From a virus, in IMG/VR virus record IMGVR_UViG_3300015366_000230, positions 1 through 50,792 of that record: a DNA stretch of 50,792 bases, one strand, 5' to 3'. Below are positions 41,075 to 47,176 of this stretch, in pieces; position 1 is the first letter of the stretch, and every line of letters starts with the position of its first letter. The notes under the pieces were generated by a model that was not told where the DNA came from, searched no databases, and saw only the letters and a program-made list of their open reading frames with translations. A program made the position numbers and the translations under genes.

Positions 41075-41634
41075 GTTATATTTTGTATCCGTTTTTAGTA
41101 ATTATTAATCTTATTGGAACCATTCTGACGTTTCCGTTAGCCTTTATTATTGCTATTTGCTACAGCTATCAAGATGGGTGGTGCAACAATGCAACTGTGT
41201 GGCAAAATAGCCCGCGCCTGTGGAAGTTTTTGTCTTGGTTTCAAGCCCCTGACAACAGCCTTGATGGTGACCAGACGTTTCAGGCAGCACATACACCTTG
41301 TTGGTGGTCAAAAGTCCAATGGTTGTGGCGTAACCCTTTTTATGGATTTGCAGTAGTTACATTCGACGGTTCTACAGGAATGTCGTATTCAGGCGATTTA
41401 CATTGTGATGAAAAGAACCCGGGGCATATTTTGGTCAAAGGACATGGGTTGTTTCAATGGGTTTACACCAAACATATTTTTGGTAAATGTTTGTATTTAA
41501 ATTTTGGTTGGAACATCCGCGCTTTAGTTGACCCTGCTTTCGTGACTCCGGATCAATGGCATAACAACACCGCGTTGATTAAAAAATACCCTGCGACGTT
41601 TGCTTTTAGCCCAAGGCTAGTAAGCTATCAATGA
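41071..41634 (+). CDS. Membrane-anchored phage protein (187 aa)
   Basis: The ATG at 41071 overlaps the upstream TGA and gives MSYILYPFLVIINLIGTILT, a hydrophobic N-terminal helix of about 30 residues. The motif LSWFQAPDNSLDGDQTF in the middle is characteristic of a phage family of unknown function (DUF7338-like by memory). The C-terminal part is rich in Trp and Gly and probably lies on one side of the inner membrane. An upstream start would give an unusual basic leader and has no ribosome site. Confidence 0.65.
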   Translation: MSYILYPFLVIINLIGTILTFPLAFIIAICYSYQDGWCNNATVWQNSPRLWKFLSWFQAPDNSLDGDQTFQAAHTPCWWSKVQWLWRNPFYGFAVVTFDGSTGMSYSGDLHCDEKNPGHILVKGHGLFQWVYTKHIFGKCLYLNFGWNIRALVDPAFVTPDQWHNNTALIKKYPATFAFSPRLVSYQ

Positions 41635-41861
41635 GTCAAACCAAATTAGGTTCTTTTATTGAGGCATGGGTAAATGTCGCAATTGGCTTTGGTATTAATT
41701 ACATTGCCAATTTGCTGATATTTCCCTTGTTTGGTTTTCACATTACTTTATTGGAAAACTTGTACATGGGTTTGATATATACCGTTATTTCAGTAGTCCG
41801 TAGCTATTGCATTCGCCGTTGGTTTAATGCCCGCATCCATAAGCTGTTAGCTAACGTATGA
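41631..41861 (+). CDS. Membrane protein, DUF7220-like (76 aa)
   Basis: The pattern SQTKLGSFIEAWVNVAIGFG followed by LIFPLFGFHITLLENLYMG and VVRSYCIRRWF is a recurrent two-helix phage membrane protein. It overlaps both neighbours by four bases. The two small membrane proteins are usually found together next to DUF5664 in phages; their function is unknown. Confidence 0.7.
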   Translation: MSQTKLGSFIEAWVNVAIGFGINYIANLLIFPLFGFHITLLENLYMGLIYTVISVVRSYCIRRWFNARIHKLLANV

Positions 41862-42001
41862 GCAGTTGGCTAATAGTTCTCACCGGGCTGATTTATCTAT
41901 ACATCAGCATTGAACAGGGGTTTAAAGGCAATCTAGGGATGGCTATTTGTTATTTTGGCTACGCCCTTGGGAATGTTGGGTTTTACATGATGGCTAAGTA
42001 A
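41858..42001 (+). CDS. Small two-helix membrane protein (47 aa)
   Basis: Reads MSSWLIVLTGLIYLYISIEQ then GFKGNLGMAICYFGYALGNV GFYMMAK. Two hydrophobic segments are visible. It overlaps the upstream gene by four bases and ends five bases before the terminator of the rightward operon. Confidence 0.65.
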   Translation: MSSWLIVLTGLIYLYISIEQGFKGNLGMAICYFGYALGNVGFYMMAK

Positions 42002-42006
42002 TACCT

Positions 42007-42032
42007 AAAGGTTGCAAATTGCAACCTTTTTT
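42007..42032 (+). terminator. Rho-independent terminator of the rightward operon
   Basis: Stem AAAGGTTGC / GCAACCTTT with a five-base loop and a T-run; the A-run on the other side could also serve the leftward strand weakly. Confidence 0.85.
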
Positions 42033-42142
42033 CATACCTATAAGTACAAAAAAGATACACAAATTTCGGACAACAATGTCACATTTTTGCATGATTTTTT
42101 ATTGAAATTTCATGCACTTATAGGCGTTTTTAAAATAGGTCG

Positions 42143-42188
42143 TTTATACAATAACAAAGTAATCATTTATACAATAACAAAGTAATCG
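42143..42188. repeat. Tandem 23-base repeat, two copies
   Basis: TTTATACAATAACAAAGTAA plus TC and one base, at 42143-42165 and 42166-42188. The two units are identical except for their last base. Confidence 0.9.
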
Positions 42189-42275
42189 TTGTAACTTTGA
42201 AACACAACCTACACCCTGTAATTTGCGCAATATATTGAACAAAACACCCCATATAGTTAGGGTTACGCACCACAT

Positions 42276-42364
42276 AAAAAAGTTTCCCGAACGGGAAGAA
42301 TGTAATAAAAAGTAGGCAAAAATAGTAAAAAGTTACCGAACGGGACATTTTGTAAGGAAAAGTA
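42276..42364. repeat. Two copies of an AAAAAGTTWCCGAACGGGA unit
   Basis: The units at 42276-42314 and 42327-42364 share AAAAAGTT, (C)CCGAACGGGA, TGTAA and AAAAGTA in the same order. The first contains the inverted repeat TTCCCG-AA-CGGGAA. Confidence 0.85.
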
Positions 42365-42498
42365 ATGTCAACCAAAGTGCGGATAAAACGCATTACATGT
42401 ACAAAATGTCAACGAAAGTGTACATACCCCCAAAACATGTCTACAAAACGGCAAATTCTGTACATATTAAATGACTCATTAATAAGGCTTTAAGCTAT

Positions 42499-42930
42499 TT
42501 AAGGACTCTTTAATAAGTCATAAACTTTAACCGGTTCGTGGCTTTTTAAATCCACATTGCAAGCCCATTTAACCGCTTCTTCTGCTGTTAGCCCCATTCT
42601 CATGCAGACTTCTGCCGCCATTGCACCAGAGCCAATAGCCATAAAGGTTCTAACGCGTTCCCATTCTAAATCATCATTACAAGAAAAAAGCCCTTCGGCA
42701 GTTAGCTTTAAGAAAGAGCTGCCAGATTTTAGTTTGGGCTTGGTTTTTTGTTTTTTATTAATGTATTCAACGACTTTTTCGCCATCTGACCAATTGCCAG
42801 CAACGCCAAGCCATCCGTTATCTATTTGAAGAATCTTATCCTCATAATATTTGATTCCCGCATCGTCATCGGAAAACTGGCTATCTGCCACCATTACTTT
42901 ATTAATCCAATCGCCAACGATAGTAGTCAT
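42499..42930 (-). CDS. HslV/proteasome-like Ntn peptidase (143 aa)
   Basis: Starting at the ATG at 42930, preceded by AAGG, the protein begins M-TTIVGDWINKVMVADSQF. HslV begins with the same TTIV after the Met, Thr being the catalytic nucleophile after Met removal. The Asp of VADSQ matches the HslV Asp17 site, and Lys in YYEDKI fits Lys33. Further on, FMAIGSGAMAAEVCMRMGLT and AEEAVKWACNVDL align with the AIGSGG...AREIAEKAL part of HslV. No HslU partner is in the window. It could degrade host proteins or work with host HslU; activity is not shown. Confidence 0.75.
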   Translation of the reverse strand: MTTIVGDWINKVMVADSQFSDDDAGIKYYEDKILQIDNGWLGVAGNWSDGEKVVEYINKKQKTKPKLKSGSSFLKLTAEGLFSCNDDLEWERVRTFMAIGSGAMAAEVCMRMGLTAEEAVKWACNVDLKSHEPVKVYDLLKSP

Positions 42931-42932
42931 GT

Positions 42933-43916
42933 TTAAACCTTGTTTATACAACCTCTAAACTCGAACTCGCCATTTTGCTCATCGCTGACCATAATCAACT
43001 CTGGCATTAACATTCTACCTTGGTCAAACGACAGCAATACAAAACCCGATCGCCAGTCTTTGGGGGAATCTTCGCAATATTCAAAGGTAGCGCTCATTGG
43101 ATCCGCCAAGCAGCCGGTCTGAACCCCGTAGAAGTTGCCCTGATAGTTACTGATTGGTTGCACCGCTAAGACATGCGTATGCCCCGTAATGATGTTGGTA
43201 TTGCCCGCTGCCAGCAAGTTGCTGTAACCTGCCGTGCGCCCGCCCTTGAACCGGTGTTTGACCACAGTATCCTCACCAATCCAAAAGCTCCAACAGGTTT
43301 CCCATTCAGGAAAGTGATATTTGAGGCTAAAACCGTCTACACCGCTATATTCTGGCACCTTATTGACCAACCAAGATTCGTAACGCATGTCGTGATTGCC
43401 CAGCGTCCAGATTAAACGACAGCCAGCCGGCTTATGTTTAACGATTTGATCTAAATGATAACGGCAAGACTCTAATTCTTGCAGTACCGTAGGCTTGGCG
43501 TCGTAATTAATGGACGGAAAACGGCTCAAAACCTGTCCGTCGAACGCGTCGCCATTGCAGATGATGACTTCTGGCTTGAATTCTTTAATCATCAACAGCA
43601 GGGCTTTAAATGCCGTTGTAGTGGTATCTGTAAAATGGGCGTCTGAAAACACAATAACGCGCTTCACCTTGTCAACGTCTATGCCTCTTCGGACGTTATG
43701 GGGTGCAAGCTCTATCTTTTTAGGTTTTTCTTTTTTGGGATCTCGTAAAGAACCGTGCGTAGGCAATTCGATGTTATGCCGAATTTGAATAGCGGATTTA
43801 CGATTAGATACGCTTCTAGGGTTTATACCTAGTTTTTTTCCTACGAGAGTTGGCGACCCTAGCTTTTTCCAAAGTTTAATAAACTCTTCATCGGAACACA
43901 CAGGCTTAAACGGCAT
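42933..43916 (-). CDS. Metallophosphoesterase with N-terminal HTH (327 aa)
   Basis: All calcineurin-like motifs are present: FSDAHF (DxH), NGDAFDG (GDxxD), TLGNHDMRYE (GNHD), and GHTHVLAV (GHxH). The first ~55 residues (EEFIKLWKKLGSPTLVGKKL, GINPRSVSNRKS) look like a helix-turn-helix, so it is probably a DNA-targeted nuclease or phosphatase. It ends two bases before the HslV-like gene, and the two are expressed together. Length and fusion are usual for the phage form. Confidence 0.85.
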   Translation of the reverse strand: MPFKPVCSDEEFIKLWKKLGSPTLVGKKLGINPRSVSNRKSAIQIRHNIELPTHGSLRDPKKEKPKKIELAPHNVRRGIDVDKVKRVIVFSDAHFTDTTTTAFKALLLMIKEFKPEVIICNGDAFDGQVLSRFPSINYDAKPTVLQELESCRYHLDQIVKHKPAGCRLIWTLGNHDMRYESWLVNKVPEYSGVDGFSLKYHFPEWETCWSFWIGEDTVVKHRFKGGRTAGYSNLLAAGNTNIITGHTHVLAVQPISNYQGNFYGVQTGCLADPMSATFEYCEDSPKDWRSGFVLLSFDQGRMLMPELIMVSDEQNGEFEFRGCINKV

Positions 43917-43933
43917 AGTAATCCTTATGACAA

Positions 43934-43956
43934 TAGTTCGGATATTAACCGAACTA
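43934..43956. terminator. Hairpin between zinc-finger and phosphoesterase genes
   Basis: Perfect 8-bp stem TAGTTCGG / CCGAACTA with a seven-base loop. No clean T-run follows on the minus strand, so it may be an RNA-processing or regulatory hairpin. Confidence 0.45.
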
Positions 43957-43973
43957 CGTGGAAATTCAATGAC

Positions 43974-44186
43974 TTATAGTGATTTTCCTGCTATTTTTTT
44001 AATCTTTTGTTCCATTTCCCAATCTTCGCGACATTCTGCGGAACAAAATCGCCCTGTAGGGATTAGTTCATTACAGCAAAGGCAATGCCCTGTGTAAGGG
44101 TGTTTCTTTTCATTACGAATAGCTTTAATAGCTAAATCACGGTGGAGGGCTTCCATATCGGATGCCTCATCAAAAAAATCGCTCAT
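43974..44186 (-). CDS. TraR/DksA-like C4 zinc-finger protein (70 aa)
   Basis: Contains HCLCCNELIPTGRFCSAECR, a CxxC...CxxxC zinc knuckle as in DksA/TraR C-terminal fingers, with a short helical N-terminus carrying acidic residues (SDFFDEASDMEALHRDLAIK). TraR binds the RNA polymerase secondary channel without ppGpp; this protein may modulate host transcription in the same way. It overlaps the endolysin gene by four bases (ATGA). Confidence 0.75.
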   Translation of the reverse strand: MSDFFDEASDMEALHRDLAIKAIRNEKKHPYTGHCLCCNELIPTGRFCSAECREDWEMEQKIKKIAGKSL

Positions 44187-44632
44187 GCTAGCGTACCGCC
44201 TACATTTTCATAAAAGGCTTCAAGATGAGCCATTGAATTAGTCCTCTGCCCATAGGGGCTATTAGGCAAACTAGCCCAAATACGATTGCATCGAATAATA
44301 GCATCTTGGAATCTCCCATCGTTAATTAGCATATCAGCGCCAGTTTCTTTAATCAGTTCTAGCGCGATCATATCTTGTGCGTGAGGAGAAAAATCAACAA
44401 CGCCTACGCGAGTCTTGTAGGCGTCGTATATACGTTCTAATATTTGATATTTACCAGCCGCCGTAGAAGTCAAACCGTTAATAGTAATGTGCTTACGGGG
44501 ATGGTCTGCATAGCTGGCAAACAATGTTCCGCCATACAGAACATTGTAACCGTTGTCAGAATGAGCTAATAAATCTCTGCCTAACTCAGAAAAACCAATC
44601 GTTTTAAGTAACGCTATTTCGTTATTGGTCAT
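44183..44632 (-). CDS. Endolysin, lambda R-type lytic transglycosylase (149 aa)
   Basis: The sequence follows lambda R closely: FSELGRDLLAHSDNGYNVLY, GGTLFASYADHPRKHITING, LTSTAAGKYQILERIYDAYK, DFSPHAQDMIALELIKETGA and CNRIWASLPNSPYGQ. Glu16 in GFSE is the expected catalytic acid. No signal sequence is visible, so a holin should release it. It cuts the glycan strands of peptidoglycan. Confidence 0.93.
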   Translation of the reverse strand: MTNNEIALLKTIGFSELGRDLLAHSDNGYNVLYGGTLFASYADHPRKHITINGLTSTAAGKYQILERIYDAYKTRVGVVDFSPHAQDMIALELIKETGADMLINDGRFQDAIIRCNRIWASLPNSPYGQRTNSMAHLEAFYENVGGTLA

Positions 44633-45077
44633 CTGGCAATCCTAGTCTTTCGCGTTCGTACTTTTGTAATAACTCATATTTAAGCGTTACTTCAGCGCAT
44701 TCTCCAGCAAGTAGTGTGTACTTGGCTTCTGCATCAATTCTGGGGGAGGCGGTTTGTCCTGATAACACGGTACCGGTACTTGATGGGCGCACCCCGACAG
44801 CATAATAACGGCGCAAAATGATAGTTTTAGAAGCGAGTTCATTTTGAAGTCCTTTAACAATTAACTTATGGTTTTCATCTTTTTGTTTGTTTTCAACTTC
44901 CTGTTGCGTAACAAGCGCTTGCTGTTGCGCTTTGTAGTTAACAAACTTAGTATGCTCCCAATGCCAAGGAGTATATCCAACGCAAAATAGCACTACAACA
45001 GCCAGTCCAATTTCAAGGTAAGTGAGAACATTACCAGAGAAAAAACCAACAACACTACTGAGAAGAGTTTTCCACAT
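44622..45077 (-). CDS. i-spanin, Rz-like (151 aa)
   Basis: A hydrophobic helix near residues 20-40 (YLEIGLAVVVLFCVGYTPWH) is followed by a long coiled coil (AQQQALVTQQEVENKQKDEN). This is the inner-membrane spanin layout. A lipoprotein frame nested in it (44687-44842) is the partner o-spanin. It overlaps the endolysin gene by eleven bases. Spanins fuse inner and outer membrane at the end of lysis of Gram-negative cells. Confidence 0.85.
   Translation of the reverse strand: MWKTLLSSVVGFFSGNVLTYLEIGLAVVVLFCVGYTPWHWEHTKFVNYKAQQQALVTQQEVENKQKDENHKLIVKGLQNELASKTIILRRYYAVGVRPSSTGTVLSGQTASPRIDAEAKYTLLAGECAEVTLKYELLQKYERERLGLPDDQ
44687..44842 (-). CDS. o-spanin lipoprotein, Rz1-like, nested in Rz (51 aa)
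   Basis: In another frame of the Rz gene, ATG at 44842 is preceded by AAAGGA and gives MNSLLKLSFCAVIMLSGCAH. This is a lipoprotein signal peptide with lipobox LSGC (Cys18). A Pro-rich part follows (QVPVPCYQDKPPPPELMQKP), as in lambda Rz1, and the stop is TAA 44687-44689. The mature lipoprotein would sit in the outer membrane and bind Rz. All three features together make this call strong although the gene is short. Confidence 0.9.
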   Translation of the reverse strand: MNSLLKLSFCAVIMLSGCAHQVPVPCYQDKPPPPELMQKPSTHYLLENALK

Positions 45078-45297
45078 TTTTATCCGTCGCTGATTGAGCG
45101 CCTACATAAACACCGCTACCACCAATTAAAGCCCCTAGCCCCATGCCAAAAGCTGAAAAATCCATCGAATGGTTTAAGATAGCGTGTATAAAACCAAGAA
45201 TAATAAACGCTAAAGCCCCTAAAAATAGCGATACCCTACCGACACACCAAGTACGATTATCGTTTTGGGTTAACATGTCGACAAAAAACTTTTTCAT
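45055..45297 (-). CDS. Holin candidate, two-helix membrane protein (80 aa)
   Basis: Hydrophobic segments GRVSLFLGALAFIILGFIHA and AFGMGLGALIGGSGVYVGAQ suggest two transmembrane helices, with a charged N-terminus and a polar C-terminus. It overlaps Rz by 23 bases and the Lys-rich gene by four. The size, topology and place in the lysis cassette fit a holin, but the 87-aa membrane gene upstream is a second candidate. Confidence 0.6.
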   Translation of the reverse strand: MKKFFVDMLTQNDNRTWCVGRVSLFLGALAFIILGFIHAILNHSMDFSAFGMGLGALIGGSGVYVGAQSATDKNVENSSQ

Positions 45298-45476
45298 TTT
45301 TTCTTTTTGATCGTCGCTTTTTTAGCAACTACAGTTGCTTTTTTTGCTGCGGGTTTGCGAGTAGTCGCTTTTTTAACCAGCTCTTTTTTTGCTTTTGCTG
45401 GTATTTCTACAGGGAATTCGGGCAGTTTAGACTCAACTGGCTTTTTACGAAGAAGGGCGCAGATTTTAGCGAACAT
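45294..45476 (-). CDS. Lys/Ala-rich histone H1-like protein (60 aa)
   Basis: Reads MFAKICALLRKKPVESKLPE followed by KAKKELVKKATTRKPAAKKA and TVVAKKATIKKKK. The C-terminal part is almost only Lys, Ala, Thr and Val, with KKAT/AKKA repeats like the tails of H1-type and AlgP-like proteins. It probably binds DNA or another polyanion. It overlaps both neighbours (ATGA and TAATG), so it is expressed with the lysis genes, an unexpected place for a DNA-binding protein. Confidence 0.7.
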   Translation of the reverse strand: MFAKICALLRKKPVESKLPEFPVEIPAKAKKELVKKATTRKPAAKKATVVAKKATIKKKK

Positions 45477-45739
45477 TATTTATCCTGTTTGGTATCTAAT
45501 TTTGCCATTATCAAGTCTAATGTGTGTTCCATTCTTGATAATCTTTGATCTAAGTCAGTTTTTTTGACGTATTCATTGGGAAGCATTACTTCCAGTTTTT
45601 TCATGTCTTTAGCTAATTGGGTTTGAGCATCACTTACCTCTTTTTGACTGCGCGAAATGCTGTTAGTCCACCACCCAATAAGCCCGCTGATAAACATGTA
45701 GGCTAGGGTTATTGCCGCAATAATTGATTCCCAAGACAT
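45476..45739 (-). CDS. Membrane protein with coiled coil, lysis cassette (87 aa)
   Basis: One hydrophobic helix at residues 5-25 (SIIAAITLAYMFISGLIGWW) and a polar coiled coil (SQKEVSDAQTQLAKDMKKLE, KKTDLDQRLSRMEHTLDLIM). A short N-terminus and long cytoplasmic helix suit an antiholin, pinholin or other lysis regulator. It is the first gene of the lysis cassette. Confidence 0.55.
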   Translation of the reverse strand: MSWESIIAAITLAYMFISGLIGWWTNSISRSQKEVSDAQTQLAKDMKKLEVMLPNEYVKKTDLDQRLSRMEHTLDLIMAKLDTKQDK

Positions 45740-45767
45740 GCTTTACCCCTCATTTAAACACTAAAAG

Positions 45768-46202
45768 CTATAGGAAGTTTAACACTTCTTGCGGTTTTAC
45801 AAAAGCATCTGGATTATGCTCCGTATGCTCCCACCAAAGAAATTGGTTAGGCGCCAAATATTTCCGATCGCGTAACAAATTAGTGTTTTCTGGGTGCCCA
45901 AAGATATTAGGGTCAGATACAGACCATAAAACAATACCCGGTTTACCTTCGCTCCAAGCTAGATGCTGAAAAAAGCTATCTACGCCGATCCACGTTTTGC
46001 AATTTTTAATGAGTTGGCGCAACTCAATCATAGGTAAATTCTTACAAAAATCCGGTACTAACTGAGTTTCTCCTTCTATGCCGACTTGAACAACTTGCAT
46101 AGTTTTTTGCAATTCTTGTACAAGTTCTTCCCAATATGGATAGTTTTTAGGATTTTCTTTGCCATTTCTCAATGGTTTTGCATAAGGATGAATTAAGATC
46201 AT
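45768..46202 (-). CDS. GT9-like glycosyltransferase C-terminal half (144 aa)
   Basis: The sequence ILIHPYAKPLRNGKENPKNY, LIKNCKTWIGVDSFFQHLAW and KPGIVLWSVSDPNIFGHPEN is the C-terminal Rossmann domain of heptosyltransferase-like (GT9) enzymes, which binds the sugar nucleotide. The N-terminal half is missing here and appears as the C-terminal extension of the preceding gene, with an ATGA overlap. The two may pair into one transferase. Confidence 0.7.
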   Translation of the reverse strand: MILIHPYAKPLRNGKENPKNYPYWEELVQELQKTMQVVQVGIEGETQLVPDFCKNLPMIELRQLIKNCKTWIGVDSFFQHLAWSEGKPGIVLWSVSDPNIFGHPENTNLLRDRKYLAPNQFLWWEHTEHNPDAFVKPQEVLNFL

Positions 46203-47176
46203 AGATACAGCTTTCTAAAAGCATTCTCTAAACTATCTTTCCATTTCCATTGATCCATTTTTTTATAGATATTCCACTGATCTAAATTGCCAAATAAGGC
46301 TTGTGCTTCGGCTATTGATTTGCCGGGTACTACTTCCGGGTAGCAAGTGAAAACAAGAGGGCTGGCAATATTAGGCAGCACACGACTAAAAACGATATGG
46401 TCGCCAAGCCCAGAATTAAGAACCACAATATTATTTCCACGATAGCGGAGGAAATTTCTGAATATAGCTTCGTCATGGTTAAACAATTCCTTTTTAGTTT
46501 CGCTACGAATACCGCCTTCTGGATTCTTTAAATGCCAAGAGTTAGCGTTAGGGATAACTATAACTGCATATCCCTTTTGATGTAACCCATAGGTAAATAG
46601 CGTTTCTTCACGATGTGCTACTCGGGATAACCCTAAGTTATAGTCATGCACCCCAGATCGGTACAAAAAGGAACAATGCAGATGTTCTACAAAATTAGAC
46701 TTTTCAATGTAGTTCCATTGAATATTAGGCTCTATATCAATATGCTTAATTTGACCTGTGGCATTGACTTGTAGCAATGGCGGGGTAAGAATAGCCCCAC
46801 CGACTGCACCCACTTTAGGTACTTGTGTTGCATAGGTATATAGGCTTTTTAAAACATTTGGCTCTGGAATACAGTCGTCATCGACTCGCCACACCCATTC
46901 AAAACCCTGTTTACAAGCGATGTCATTTGCCATTTGATGGATATGGTGCTGTCCTTTTTTAGGAGCAAATAGCCATTCCCATTGAATGCCTTTAATGTTT
47001 AAGATTTCAAAGATATGCCTGTAGATAAACTCTTGTCGCATATCCTTTGGATCGTCATTGTCATCAAAAATAATCAGCTTATCGGGAAGCTGATCTTGAT
47101 TGAGAATGGCGGTTAAAACTAAGGGCAGTGTAGTGAAATACCGCCCCCGGGTGGCTACGGAGCAGAGTACTTGCAT
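46199..47176 (-). CDS. GT2 glycosyltransferase with C-terminal GT9-like half (325 aa)
   Basis: Residues 1-240 form a GT-A family 2 transferase (CSVATRGRYFTTLPLVLTAI, LIIFDDNDDPKDM, VWRVDDDCIPEPNVL with DDD). From about 245 the sequence NNIVVLNSGLGDHIVFSRVL PNI is the start of a GT9-like Rossmann domain (the GD motif), and it ends after about 80 residues. The next gene supplies the second GT9 domain. The enzymes may glycosylate virion proteins such as the fibers, or the host surface. Confidence 0.75.
   Translation of the reverse strand: MQVLCSVATRGRYFTTLPLVLTAILNQDQLPDKLIIFDDNDDPKDMRQEFIYRHIFEILNIKGIQWEWLFAPKKGQHHIHQMANDIACKQGFEWVWRVDDDCIPEPNVLKSLYTYATQVPKVGAVGGAILTPPLLQVNATGQIKHIDIEPNIQWNYIEKSNFVEHLHCSFLYRSGVHDYNLGLSRVAHREETLFTYGLHQKGYAVIVIPNANSWHLKNPEGGIRSETKKELFNHDEAIFRNFLRYRGNNIVVLNSGLGDHIVFSRVLPNIASPLVFTCYPEVVPGKSIAEAQALFGNLDQWNIYKKMDQWKWKDSLENAFRKLYL

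Larger units (their letters stand above)
42033..42498. other. Gene-free convergent region with direct repeats
   Basis: Between the ends of two convergent operons. It has a tandem 23-base repeat (42143-42188), two copies of a ~38-base unit containing CCGAACGGGA (42276-42314 and 42327-42364), two copies of AATGTCAACSAAAGTG (42364-42379 and 42405-42420), and several TGTACA palindromes to 42465. The spacing and AT-richness resemble iterons. A 76-aa minus-strand frame covering the repeats is not credible. This is a candidate origin or packaging region. Confidence 0.6.

Noticed and set aside
42163-42393. A 76-aa minus-strand frame in the convergent gap
   Set aside because: It covers the direct repeats, has no ribosome site and an unusual Phe/Tyr/Cys-rich composition, so it is most likely a chance frame.
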